NCBI GenBank assembly: GCA_965246915.1
Contig: CBDFGB010000015.1
Location: forward strand, 62,001-126,000
Reading direction: 5' to 3'
Origin: CAVRQM01 sp965246915
Lineage (GTDB): Bacteria > Pseudomonadota > Alphaproteobacteria > Acetobacterales > Acetobacteraceae
Length of the DNA: 64,000 bases
The stretch's first letter is position 1. Each line of letters opens with the position of its first letter. The translations under genes were made by a program, and so were the position numbers. Shown piece by piece: positions 54,017-61,597 of the stretch. The notes under the pieces were generated by a model that was given only the letters and a program-made list of their open reading frames with translations, made no database searches and had not been told where the DNA came from.

Positions 54017-54847
54017 TCATGGCGCGAGCAACGCGGCGCGCAGCGCCTCCCAACTGTCGCGGTCCGGCGCGCACAGCAAGCCGCCCTCGCGCGTGTCCGG
54101 ACGATAGGCCGAACCATCGAAGCGCGCGGAAAAACCGCCTGCCTCGCGATGCAGCAGCCATCCAGGCGCATGATCCCAGGGCATCAGTTTCGCGAACAAC
54201 AGGAAATGACAGTCGCCGGCCGCCAACATGCGGTACTGATGCGCGGCGCAGCGGTAGTCCCAGCAGGCCGCCACCTGCGTCAGGTTGCGGTACACATCCT
54301 CGCGCGCTCCGTCAGGCAGGTTCCGCCAGGACGCCGCGCCGCTCATGGACGGCACGGGGGCCGGATCGGCGACCCGCAAATCTCGCCGGGCACCGTCCGG
54401 CTGCTCCATCCACGCCCCCTCGCCGCGGACCGCGAGTGCCGTGTCGTCGCCGACCGGATCGTGGATGATGGCGGCCGCGATCTCGCCCCTTACGATCGCC
54501 GCGGCCATCGTGCCGAACAGCGGCAGGCCGGCGGCGAAATTGGCGGTCCCGTCAACCGGATCGACCACGAAGGCGAGATCGGCGTCCATCAACGTCTCGA
54601 GCAAGGCGGGATCAGCCGACGCCGCCTCTTCGCCCACGACGACGCAGCCAGGAAACAGCTGGCGCAAGCCCGTGGTGATGATGCGTTCGGCCACCTCGTC
54701 GGCCTCGGTAACGAAGTCGAGCGGCCCGGATTTCGTGCGGATCCCGCCAGGCCCGAGATTGCGGAACCGCGGCATGATTTCGGCGCGCGCCGTCGTCCGA
54801 AGCAGCAGCGCCACGGCTGCCGCATCGCTTGCCGTGAACCTGTTCAC
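54017..54847 (-). CDS. Inositol-monophosphatase-family phosphatase
   Basis: 276 residues from GTG 54847 (overlaps the hflX stop, GTGA). Motifs GPLDFVTEADEVAERII, VVGEEAA, FVVDPVDGTANFAAGLPLFGTMAAA and KLMPWDHAPGWLLHREAGG, the metal-binding set of IMPase/HisN-like enzymes. Inositol monophosphatase, histidinol phosphatase or CysQ roles are all possible. Confidence 0.9.
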   Translation of the reverse strand: MNRFTASDAAAVALLLRTTARAEIMPRFRNLGPGGIRTKSGPLDFVTEADEVAERIITTGLRQLFPGCVVVGEEAASADPALLETLMDADLAFVVDPVDGTANFAAGLPLFGTMAAAIVRGEIAAAIIHDPVGDDTALAVRGEGAWMEQPDGARRDLRVADPAPVPSMSGAASWRNLPDGAREDVYRNLTQVAACWDYRCAAHQYRMLAAGDCHFLLFAKLMPWDHAPGWLLHREAGGFSARFDGSAYRPDTREGGLLCAPDRDSWEALRAALLAP

Positions 54848-56148
54848 GGTATGGCGTCGCCCACGCCGGGCTCGCGACGTTCGAACCGTGCCCGATCGGC
54901 GGGGAGCAGCCGGACACGGACATGGATCGCCGCGTCGCCCTCGTCCCGGCCGATCACTTCGCCATGCTGATAGAGCCAGGCGAGCCGCGCGCCGTCCCCC
55001 AGAGGTATATCGTACGCGGCCTCTTCCATTCCTGCGGCGATCCGCGCGTCGATCGCCGCGCGCAGGCCGGGAAGGCCCTCGCCATCGATCGCCGAGACCG
55101 CCACCGCGCCAGATCGCGCGACCACCTGCGCCACGCCGCCGAGCAGGTCGGACTTGTTCAACACTTCGATCGTCCGTGCCGGCCAATCCGCATCGAGCGC
55201 CCCGTCGGCGACCATTCCCTCCAGCACCCCGAGCACATCGGCGCGCTGGGCGGCACTGTCCGGATGCGCGGCGTCGCGGACATGCAAAATCACGTCGGCC
55301 TCGGCCACTTCTTCCAAAGTCGCGCGGAAGGCAACCACGAGTTCGGTCGGCAGCTCGCTGATGAAGCCCACGGTGTCCGACAGGATCGCTCGCCGCCCCG
55401 ACGGAAGGACGAGGCCGCGCATGGTCGGATCAAGCGTGGCGAACAGCTGATCGCGCGCCACGACGCCGGCCCCCGTCAGCGCATTGAACAACGTCGATTT
55501 GCCGGCATTCGTATAGCCGACCAACGCGACCACCGGAAACGGCACACGCCGCCGCGCGGTGCGGTGCAGTCCTCGTGTGCGCCGCACTTGTTCCAGCTCT
55601 CGCTTGAGCTTCACGATGCGATCGCCGATCAGTCGCCGGTCCGCCTCGATCTGCGTTTCGCCAGGGCCGCCCAAGAAGCCGAAGCCGCCGCGCTGCCGTT
55701 CGAGATGGGTCCACGACCGCACAAGCCGGCTGCGCTGATAGTCGAGATGCGCCAACTCGACCTGTAGAATGCCCTCACGGGTCGCCGCGCGCTCGCCGAA
55801 GATATCGAGGATCAGGCCAGTGCGATCGATCACCTTGCAGCTCCAGGCGCGCTCTAGGTTGCGCTGCTGCACCGGGCTCAGCTGCGCATCGACAATCGCG
55901 ACCTCGATATCGACCGCCTCGATCGCATCGTGCTGCGCCTGGACCTGGCCCTCGCCGAGCAGGGTCGCCGGTCGGCGGCGGAGCGGCAGTATGGCTGTGT
56001 GGACGACCACGAGGCCGATCGCGGCAGCGAGACCGACCGCTTCGGCCAATCGCGCCTCGGCCGCGCGTGTCATATCGCCGCCCCGTTCCGGCCGCTCCCA
56101 CGGCAGGATGACCGCCGCGCGGGTGGGCTGCGTCCCGGTCGGACGCAC
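54844..56148 (-). CDS. hflX: Ribosome-associated GTPase HflX
   Basis: About 434 residues from GTG 56148; the frame is open to 56253, and GTG 56199 is an alternative. N-terminal nucleotide-binding region, coiled linker (GGFGFLGGPGETQIEADRRLIGDRI), G1 VALVGYTNAGKSTLFNALTGAG, G3 DTVGFI, G4 NKSD. Splits stalled ribosomes. Downstream of hfq. Confidence 0.93.
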   Translation of the reverse strand: MRPTGTQPTRAAVILPWERPERGGDMTRAAEARLAEAVGLAAAIGLVVVHTAILPLRRRPATLLGEGQVQAQHDAIEAVDIEVAIVDAQLSPVQQRNLERAWSCKVIDRTGLILDIFGERAATREGILQVELAHLDYQRSRLVRSWTHLERQRGGFGFLGGPGETQIEADRRLIGDRIVKLKRELEQVRRTRGLHRTARRRVPFPVVALVGYTNAGKSTLFNALTGAGVVARDQLFATLDPTMRGLVLPSGRRAILSDTVGFISELPTELVVAFRATLEEVAEADVILHVRDAAHPDSAAQRADVLGVLEGMVADGALDADWPARTIEVLNKSDLLGGVAQVVARSGAVAVSAIDGEGLPGLRAAIDARIAAGMEEAAYDIPLGDGARLAWLYQHGEVIGRDEGDAAIHVRVRLLPADRARFERREPGVGDAIP

Positions 56149-56167
56149 CCCGTTTCTCGCTGGCGCG

Positions 56168-56506
56168 TCAGTCGCGGTCAGCGACCGTCTCCCGCGCACG
56201 AATCGTGAGGCGCGTGGGCGAGGCTCGCTCCGCCGGCGGAGTCGACGCCTCACCGCCTTCGGCCGCCTCGGCCTTCGCGCCGTCGAACAACTGGATCGGA
56301 GCGCCCGGCATGACAGTGCTGATTGCGTGCTTATAGACGAGTTGCGTATGTCCGTCGCGGCGGAGCAGGACGGAGAAATTGTCGAACCAGGTGATGATGC
56401 CCTGGAGCTTGACGCCGTTGACCAGAAAGACGGTCACGGCAGTCTTGTTCTTGCGAACGTGGTTCAGGAACACGTCCTGGACGTTCTGCGCCTTTTCGGT
56501 GGCCAC
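56168..56506 (-). CDS. hfq: RNA chaperone Hfq
   Basis: 112 residues from GTG 56506. Sm1 AQNVQDVFLNHVRKNKTAVTVFLVNGVKLQGIITWFDNFSVLLRR and Sm2 HTQLVYKHAISTVMP. The C-terminal tail of about 35 residues is acidic then basic. Hexameric sRNA-mRNA matchmaker. The hfq-hflX order is conserved. Confidence 0.95.
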   Translation of the reverse strand: MATEKAQNVQDVFLNHVRKNKTAVTVFLVNGVKLQGIITWFDNFSVLLRRDGHTQLVYKHAISTVMPGAPIQLFDGAKAEAAEGGEASTPPAERASPTRLTIRARETVADRD

Positions 56507-56746
56507 GGCTTCGGATCCTTCTTGGTTGGCCTTGGTCTCGCCCACGACCAGCCTCGGGCGCGCGCCAATCGCCGCCCATCCCGCCGGTCCGAACCCGCGC
56601 GGTGCGCACCGGAAAACCCGACGACACACACATTCACCCCGCGCGTGCCGCATATAAGGGGCGCTCCGTCGCGAAGGGCAAGCGCCGCGCCGGACGCGAC
56701 GGGACAGGATTTTGTCGCGCGCGGCGACACGGACTATGAGGCGCGG

Positions 56747-57193
56747 ATGTCGTTGTGGCCGATCGGATTCGCCCTCTTCGCCGCATCGCTGCTGCCGATC
56801 CAGGCGGCGATGAACGGCGCGATCAACCGTGTATTGCACCAGCCGCCGCTGGTCGTCGTGTGGAGCTTGACCGGAAGCCTGTTATTCATGGGGCTCGTGG
56901 TGGTGATCGGGCGGCGCTTCGTCCTGCCCGAAAACGTTCGGCTCGCGGACGTGCCGCTCTGGGCCTGGCCGGCCGGCGTCTGCGGGGCGATCTTCCTGCT
57001 GAGCCAGCCTATCGTGCTCCCCCGCCTGGGAGCCGCGACGTTCACCGGCCTCGCGGTCACGGCCCAGGTGCTGACCGCCGTCGCACTGGACCATTTTGGC
57101 GCTCTGGCCCTACCGCAGCACGACGCTTCGCCACTGCGGCTGCTGGGCGCGGCCCTGATGATCGCCGGCATCGCGCTGGTCGCGCGATACTGA
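56747..57193 (+). CDS. YdcZ/DUF606-family membrane transporter
   Basis: 148 residues from ATG 56747, after GAGG. Five predicted membrane helices. LLPIQAAMNGAINRVLHQPPLVVVWSLTGSLL and RLGAATFTGLAVTAQVLTAVALDHFGAL match the DMT-superfamily YdcZ/DUF606 fold. Substrate unknown. The preceding open frame is antisense to hfq/hflX and is not genic. Confidence 0.85.
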   Translation: MSLWPIGFALFAASLLPIQAAMNGAINRVLHQPPLVVVWSLTGSLLFMGLVVVIGRRFVLPENVRLADVPLWAWPAGVCGAIFLLSQPIVLPRLGAATFTGLAVTAQVLTAVALDHFGALALPQHDASPLRLLGAALMIAGIALVARY

Positions 57194-57195
57194 AG

Positions 57196-57687
57196 CTATA
57201 GCCCCAGGTCCGAGAGGCCGGGATGGTCCGCCGGGCGCGGGCCGAGCGGCCAGCAGAATTTCCGGTCCGTATCGATGATCGGCACGTCGTTGATCGACGC
57301 CTCCCGCCGCCGCATCAGGCCGCTCTCGTCGAATTCCCACTGTTCGTTGCCGTGACTGCGAAACCAGTCCCCGCTGTCGTCGCGCCATTCGTACGCGAAG
57401 CGCGCGGCGATGCGGTGGCCGGTGAACGCCCAGACCTCCTTGATCAGGCGATAGTCGAGTTCGCGCGCCCATTTGCGCCGAAGGAACGCCACGATCGCCG
57501 ACCGCCCGGTGAGAAATTCCGCCCGGTTCCGCCAGGAACTGTCCGCCGTATAGGCGAGCGACACTCGCTCGGGATCACGGGTATTCCAGGCGTCCTCGGC
57601 CATCCGCGCCTTGCGCGCGGCGGACGCCGCGTCGAATGGCGGGCGCACCAAGTTCGGTCCGGTCGCAGGGATAGCGCCTTCTGTCAT
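57196..57687 (-). CDS. DUF1348 SnoaL-like protein
   Basis: 163 residues. FDAASAARKARMAEDAWNTRDPERVSLAYTADSSWRNRAEFLTGRSAIVAFLRRKWARELDYRLIKEVWAFTGHRIAARFAYEWRDDSGDWFRSHGNEQWEFDESGLMRRREASIND is the DUF1348 nuclear-transport-factor-2 fold. Function unknown. Coupled (ATGA) to the PNPOx-like gene upstream on the same strand. Confidence 0.87.
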   Translation of the reverse strand: MTEGAIPATGPNLVRPPFDAASAARKARMAEDAWNTRDPERVSLAYTADSSWRNRAEFLTGRSAIVAFLRRKWARELDYRLIKEVWAFTGHRIAARFAYEWRDDSGDWFRSHGNEQWEFDESGLMRRREASINDVPIIDTDRKFCWPLGPRPADHPGLSDLGL

Positions 57688-58328
57688 GCGACCTCCGCGG
57701 TGCCGGCGATGGTGGCGCGCAGACGGACGTTTTCGGCTTCCGCGACATCAAGGCGCGTCTGTAGCGTCTCCAGCGCCGCGGCGACATCGGCCGCGTCGAA
57801 TTTCTGCGGAATATGCTGCGGGCAATTCGTGTCCCACGCCTCGACGCCGAACAGGATCGCCTGCTCGGGCCGGGCGTTGGAGGCCTCGGGCATCAGGCGG
57901 GCGAGCAACGCCGAGTCATCGCCGACCACCCGGGCGCGGCCCCACAGCTTAATGCGGCGGCGGCGGGCGTAATCCATGAGGAACAGGAACGCGCGATCGT
58001 TCTCCATGAGATTGCCGGTGGTAATGTATTGGCGGTTGCCCGTGTAGTCCGCGAACCCGAGCGTCGTCTCGTCGAGCACGCGGATAAATCCTTTGGGGCC
58101 ACCCCTATGTTGCGCATAGGGCTGCCCGGCGGCGTTCGTCGTGGCGAGGAAGGCGGTGTCGACGTCGGCCAGGAATGCGCGAAGGTCGTCCGTGATCGCG
58201 GTGCGGAAGCCGCCGCGCGCCTCCATCTTCGCGTAGGCGCCGCGAGAGCCGCGGGCGGACTGGACCGATTTCACGGCTGCCGTGAAGGCGATGTCGCTGG
58301 CCGGCATGGGCGCACTGATGTGGGACAT
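57684..58328 (-). CDS. Pyridoxamine-phosphate-oxidase-fold flavin protein
   Basis: 214 residues from ATG 58328 (GGGAG upstream). Split-barrel: DVDTAFLATTNAAGQPYAQHRGGPKGFIRVLDETTLGFADYTGNRQYITTGNLMENDRAFLFLMDY, the FMN-type flavoprotein family. A C-terminal helix reads ALETLQTRLDVAEAENVRLRATI (coiled coil). Divergent from a LysR regulator, which probably controls this DUF1348 operon. Confidence 0.88.
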   Translation of the reverse strand: MSHISAPMPASDIAFTAAVKSVQSARGSRGAYAKMEARGGFRTAITDDLRAFLADVDTAFLATTNAAGQPYAQHRGGPKGFIRVLDETTLGFADYTGNRQYITTGNLMENDRAFLFLMDYARRRRIKLWGRARVVGDDSALLARLMPEASNARPEQAILFGVEAWDTNCPQHIPQKFDAADVAAALETLQTRLDVAEAENVRLRATIAGTAEVA

Positions 58329-58428
58329 GGCGATCTCCCGTTGGTTCCACCCAAATCTATCGCGTTCGTGCGCGAACATAATCGCCACGATTGACAATGC
58401 ATTGCTCCGGATCCAGCAAGAGTGGGTC

Positions 58429-59370
58429 ATGCCCGACCGCCTCGATGCGATGCACGCCTTCGTCGCCGTCTGCGACGCCGAGGGGTTTGCCGCGGCGGCA
58501 CGGCGCCTCGATCTTTCGCCGTCGGCCGTGACGCGGCTCGTCGCCGGGCTGGAGGAGCGGCTGGGCACGAGGCTTCTGCACCGCACGACCCGCAGCATCA
58601 GGTTGACCGATTCTGGAGCGCGGTTCCTCGAGCGGGCGCGGCGGGTGCTGGCCGATGTCGAGGAGGCGGAGCTGGCGGCCCGCGACGCGCAGGCCCCGCG
58701 CGGTCGCCTGACCGTCGCCGCGCCACTGCTGTTCGGTCGGATGCACGTCCGGCCGCTCCTGTCCCAATTCCTTGCGACCCATCCTCTGGTGAGCGCCGAG
58801 CTGCTGCTGTCCGACCGTTATGTGAACCTCGTCGAGGACGGGATCGACGTGGCGATCCGCATCGGCGACCTGCCGGATTCCGGACTGATCGCGAGGCGGC
58901 TGGGGCAGACGCGGCGGGTGCTGGTCGCGACGCCGGGCTATCTGGCCGCGCATGGCGGCGCGCCGCGCTCGCCGGGCGATCTCGCCGCCCATCGGCTGAT
59001 CGCCTTCCGCCCGATGACCCAAGGACGCCGTTGGAATTTTGTGAGGGATCGAGGCGAGGCGGTGAGCGTCGCGATCACGCCATCCTTCTCGACCGATAGT
59101 GGCGATGCGGCAATCGGTCACGCACTGGCCGACGGCGGCATCACGCCGGCGCTTGAGTATCAAGTGGCGTCAGCGTTACGGTACGGCCGGCTGATCGAGA
59201 TTCTCGCGGATTTCGCTTCGACGCCGGTGCCGATCCAAGCCGTGTTCCCGACGTCGCGTCTGCTGTCCACGACGGTGCGAGCGTTTCTCGACCTCGCGAC
59301 GGAAGTGGCTCCCGGAGTAGGACTCGAACCTACGACCGAGCGGTTAACAGCCGCTTGCTCTACCAACTGA
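58429..59370 (+). CDS. LysR-family regulator running into antisense tRNA
   Basis: 313 residues from ATG 58429. HTH about 6-64 (MHAFVAVCDAEGFAAAARRLDLSPSAVTRLVAGLEERLGTRLL), ligand domain about 90-290. A normal LysR would end near residue 290. The last ~21 codons (59306 to the TAA at 59368-59370) are antisense to tRNA-Asn and translate as GVGLEPTTERLTAACSTN, so the natural stop seems lost. Divergent from the PNPOx/DUF1348 operon. Confidence 0.88.
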   Translation: MPDRLDAMHAFVAVCDAEGFAAAARRLDLSPSAVTRLVAGLEERLGTRLLHRTTRSIRLTDSGARFLERARRVLADVEEAELAARDAQAPRGRLTVAAPLLFGRMHVRPLLSQFLATHPLVSAELLLSDRYVNLVEDGIDVAIRIGDLPDSGLIARRLGQTRRVLVATPGYLAAHGGAPRSPGDLAAHRLIAFRPMTQGRRWNFVRDRGEAVSVAITPSFSTDSGDAAIGHALADGGITPALEYQVASALRYGRLIEILADFASTPVPIQAVFPTSRLLSTTVRAFLDLATEVAPGVGLEPTTERLTAACSTN

Positions 59371-59381
59371 GCTATCCGGGA
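59306..59381 (-). tRNA. tRNA-Asn(GUU)
   Basis: 76-nt cloverleaf with encoded CCA: acceptor TCCCGGA/TCCGGGA, D-arm AGCTCAGTTGGTAGAGC, anticodon loop CTGTTAA (anticodon GTT), T-arm GGTTCGAGTCC. The 3' end is antisense to the last codons of the LysR gene. Confidence 0.97.
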
Positions 59382-59392
59382 TCAGCGGGGCG

Positions 59393-59421
59393 CACATAGC
59401 CCCCGAGGCGAAGTGTTGCAA
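59393..59421 (-). promoter_or_regulatory. Promoter of tRNA-Asn
   Basis: On the minus strand, -35 TTGCAA (59416-59421) and -10 TATGTG (59393-59398) with a 17-bp spacer, ending 12 nt before the tRNA 5' end. Sigma-70-like spacing and position support it. Confidence 0.65.
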
Positions 59422-59427
59422 GCCGGA

Positions 59428-59462
59428 GATTGCCACCGCCGGCGTCCCGCCATCATTTGCGG
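59428..59462 (+). repeat. 35-bp direct repeat, left copy
   Basis: 35 bp that match 61420-61454 with only three mismatches, in the same orientation. It is the left border of the FtrA/rhodanese/SIS segment. The right copy contains the likely tRNA-Leu promoter; the corresponding -10 here is changed. Confidence 0.85.
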
Positions 59463-59495
59463 ACGCGCACGCATGCGCGTCACGCAACGCGCGAA

Positions 59496-60482
59496 CTAGG
59501 TCGACATGCGCATGAAACGGTCGCGGTATTGCCCTGGCGACAGGCCTACCCGTTTGCGAAAGTGGTGGCGCAGGGTTTCGACGCTTCCGAACCCTGCCGC
59601 TAGCGCGACCTCTTTGCTGGATTGTCGCCCTTCTTCGAGAATTTGCTTTGCCCGGTCGACACGCAAATTGGCCAGCCACTGTCCCGGCGTTGTTCCGGTT
59701 GCTTCAGCGAACCGCCGAAGGAAGGTCCGTTTGCTCATTCCGGCTGCCTCGGCGAGGTCCGAGAGACGATGCTCTCGGCGGAGCTCCGCCCGCATCTTGT
59801 CCAGAAGCGGCGCCAGCCTTCCGTATTGCGTCGGTGCGACAGGAGACGTGACAAACTGGGCCTGGCCGCCCTGGCGGTGAGGGGCCATCACCAATCGCCG
59901 CGCGACCATGTTGGCTTTGGCCGGACCATGATCGATACGGACCAGGTGCAGCAACAAATCGATACCGGCCGCGCTTCCTGCCGAGGTGAAAAGTGGCGCG
60001 TCGTCGACGTAGAGGACCGACGCGTCGACCGTCACGGCCGGGAAAGCCCGCGCCAGCGCGTCAGCATAGCGCCAGTGTGTCGTCGCGCGGCGCCCGTCGA
60101 GGAGTCCGGTCGCGCCCAACACGAATGCGCCCGAGCAAATCGAAGCCAGCCGCGCGCCGCGGTCGTGCGCCCGACGAAGGGCCAGAATGAGTTCCTGAGG
60201 TATTGGCAAGTCGATTCCGCGCCAGCCGGGTATAACGATCGTATGCGCGTCGTCCAGAGCCTCTAGTCCTGCATCAGATGTAACACGCAAGCCGCCATGC
60301 GCCCGAAATGAGCCGTGAACGACTGCAGCACTCGTGAAGCTGTACCAGTCATCGCCCATCTCGGGACGCGCGAGGCCGAAAATATCGGCAGCGATGCCAA
60401 ACTCAAATGTGCACAGATTGTCGTAGACCACGGCGGCGACGCGATGCTTGCGCGAAAAGGTCTCGCCAGGTCGGGTTGGCAT
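59496..60482 (-). CDS. ftrA: FtrA-type GlxA/AraC transcriptional regulator
   Basis: 328 residues from ATG 60482. N-terminal DJ-1/PfpI-like domain (VAAVVYDNLCTFEFGIAADIFGLARPEMG, RLASICSGAFVLGATGLLDGRRATTHWRYAD; Cys in ICSG). C-terminal AraC DNA-binding domain (RRFAEATGTTPGQWLANLRVDRAKQILEEGRQSSKEVALAAGFGSVETLRHHFRKRVGLSPGQYR). Divergent from the rhodanese gene, the usual partner of ftrA, which it likely controls. Confidence 0.9.
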   Translation of the reverse strand: MPTRPGETFSRKHRVAAVVYDNLCTFEFGIAADIFGLARPEMGDDWYSFTSAAVVHGSFRAHGGLRVTSDAGLEALDDAHTIVIPGWRGIDLPIPQELILALRRAHDRGARLASICSGAFVLGATGLLDGRRATTHWRYADALARAFPAVTVDASVLYVDDAPLFTSAGSAAGIDLLLHLVRIDHGPAKANMVARRLVMAPHRQGGQAQFVTSPVAPTQYGRLAPLLDKMRAELRREHRLSDLAEAAGMSKRTFLRRFAEATGTTPGQWLANLRVDRAKQILEEGRQSSKEVALAAGFGSVETLRHHFRKRVGLSPGQYRDRFMRMST

Positions 60483-60563
60483 AATCCCGACGATGAATGG
60501 CAATCACGCCATCCGCAAGGATCGTAGTGTGAGGCGACGCCAACCGCGACCAGGGGATCTGAC

Positions 60564-60971
60564 ATGCCAAATGCCGTCACTGCGATGCCTGCCGCCTCGT
60601 CCGAGTCCGCCACCGTGCGCTTCGCGGCACAATTTACCTTCGAGACCGACTGCTGGGATACCCATGAAGCGCTGGCCTCGGGCGACGCAGGCTTCGTCCT
60701 CCTCGACGTTCGCAGCCCAGCCTTGTTCGCAAAAGGCCACGTCCCGGGCGCGCTCAATCTGCCGCACGGCAAGATCGTGGCGTCGAAAATCGCGCAATGG
60801 CCGCAAGAAACGCTGTTCGTCACGTATTGCGCCGGACCGCATTGCAACGGGGCGGCCCGCGGCGCGCTGCGGCTTGCCAAACTTGGCCGTCCCGTAAAAA
60901 TGATGGCCGGTGGCATCACCGGCTGGGTTGACGAAGGTTTCGAACTGGCGACCCAAGCAGTCGCCGCATGA
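60564..60971 (+). CDS. Rhodanese-like sulfurtransferase
   Basis: 135 residues. CWDTHEALASGDAGFVLLDVRSPALFAKGHVPGALNLPHG, then the active-site loop CAGPHCNGAARGALRLAKLGRPVKMMAGGITGWVDEGFEL. Loop Cys is in YCAGPHCNGA. Persulfide chemistry or thiosulfate handling is typical. Divergent from ftrA. Confidence 0.9.
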   Translation: MPNAVTAMPAASSESATVRFAAQFTFETDCWDTHEALASGDAGFVLLDVRSPALFAKGHVPGALNLPHGKIVASKIAQWPQETLFVTYCAGPHCNGAARGALRLAKLGRPVKMMAGGITGWVDEGFELATQAVAA

Positions 60972-61053
60972 CAGCGCGGAGGCCGAAGTCGCTGGCTCCT
61001 GTCGACGCTGACCTGAGAGTAAGCCTCCCGGCGAGGTATCAGCAGGATATCTC

Positions 61054-61413
61054 ATGACCCGCTTCGACTATGATGCTCAGCTTGCGACAATTCCGAGTGC
61101 CGTATCCGCCTTGGTCCTCGCGTCGGACAACCCGAGCCTGGACCCCGATCGTCCCATCCTGTTCGCCGGCATCGGGACGTCGCTTCACGCCCCCAAGGTT
61201 GCGGCCCACTGGGTAGCTCACCTGACGGACGGCCAGGTTCGTGCCTTCGGCGTCGATGTCCATGAACTCGGGACGGGTGCGTTCCCCCGGGAGGGTGGCA
61301 CCCAGACAGCGCGCCACATGTGTCATGACCGGGCTGACGCTCTAGCCCAGACTGCGGTAAGCGTACCGCAGGGGGATCGAGCGACCGGTCAAGTGGGGAG
61401 GCAACCCCGCTGA
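61054..61413 (+). pseudogene. SIS-domain protein fragment
   Basis: The first ~70 codons are a good start for a sugar-isomerase (SIS) protein: FDYDAQLATIPSAVSALVLASDNPSLDPDRPILFAGIGTSLHAPKVAAHWVAHLTDGQVRAFGVDVHELGTG. The family is normally several times longer. The tail (FPREGGTQTARHMCHDRADALA...) is unlike SIS, and the frame ends 6 nt before the right 35-bp repeat. Gene remnant at an insertion or deletion boundary. Confidence 0.75.
61352..61371. other. Perfect 8-bp inverted repeat in SIS remnant
   Basis: CTGCGGTA, loop AGCG, TACCGCAG, inside the divergent tail of the SIS fragment and 48 nt before the right direct repeat. May mark the recombination endpoint or be a mobile-element relic. Confidence 0.5.
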
Positions 61414-61419
61414 CAGGCG

Positions 61420-61454
61420 GATTGCCACGGCCGGCGTGCCGCCATAATTTGCGG
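61420..61454 (+). repeat. 35-bp direct repeat, right copy
   Basis: Near-identical to 59428-59462 (three mismatches) and in the same orientation, ending 13 nt before tRNA-Leu. Together the copies enclose a 1.96-kb segment, as expected for a target duplication or recombination scar. Confidence 0.85.
61422..61450 (+). promoter_or_regulatory. Candidate promoter of tRNA-Leu
   Basis: TTGCCA (61422-61427) and CATAAT (61443-61448, 15-bp spacer) or TAATTT (61445-61450, 17-bp spacer), about 18-20 nt before the tRNA. It lies inside the right 35-bp repeat. Confidence 0.5.
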
Positions 61455-61467
61455 CTGCGTGAAAGCT

Positions 61468-61552
61468 GCGGGCGTGGTGGAACTGGTAGACGCGCCGGAC
61501 TCAAAATCCGGTTCCGAGAGGAGTGTCGGTTCGATTCCGACCGCCCGCACCA
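61468..61552 (+). tRNA. tRNA-Leu(CAA)
   Basis: 85-nt class II tRNA with encoded CCA. Acceptor GCGGGCG/CGCCCGC, discriminator A, anticodon loop CTCAAAA (anticodon CAA), a long variable arm (TTCCGAGAGGAGTGTCGG region) and T-loop GGTTCGATTCC. Reads UUG codons. Confidence 0.96.
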
Positions 61553-61597
61553 CTAGGCGTCCGGACAATTCCTCGCCAGCCTGTGTCTCGCGCCGGC

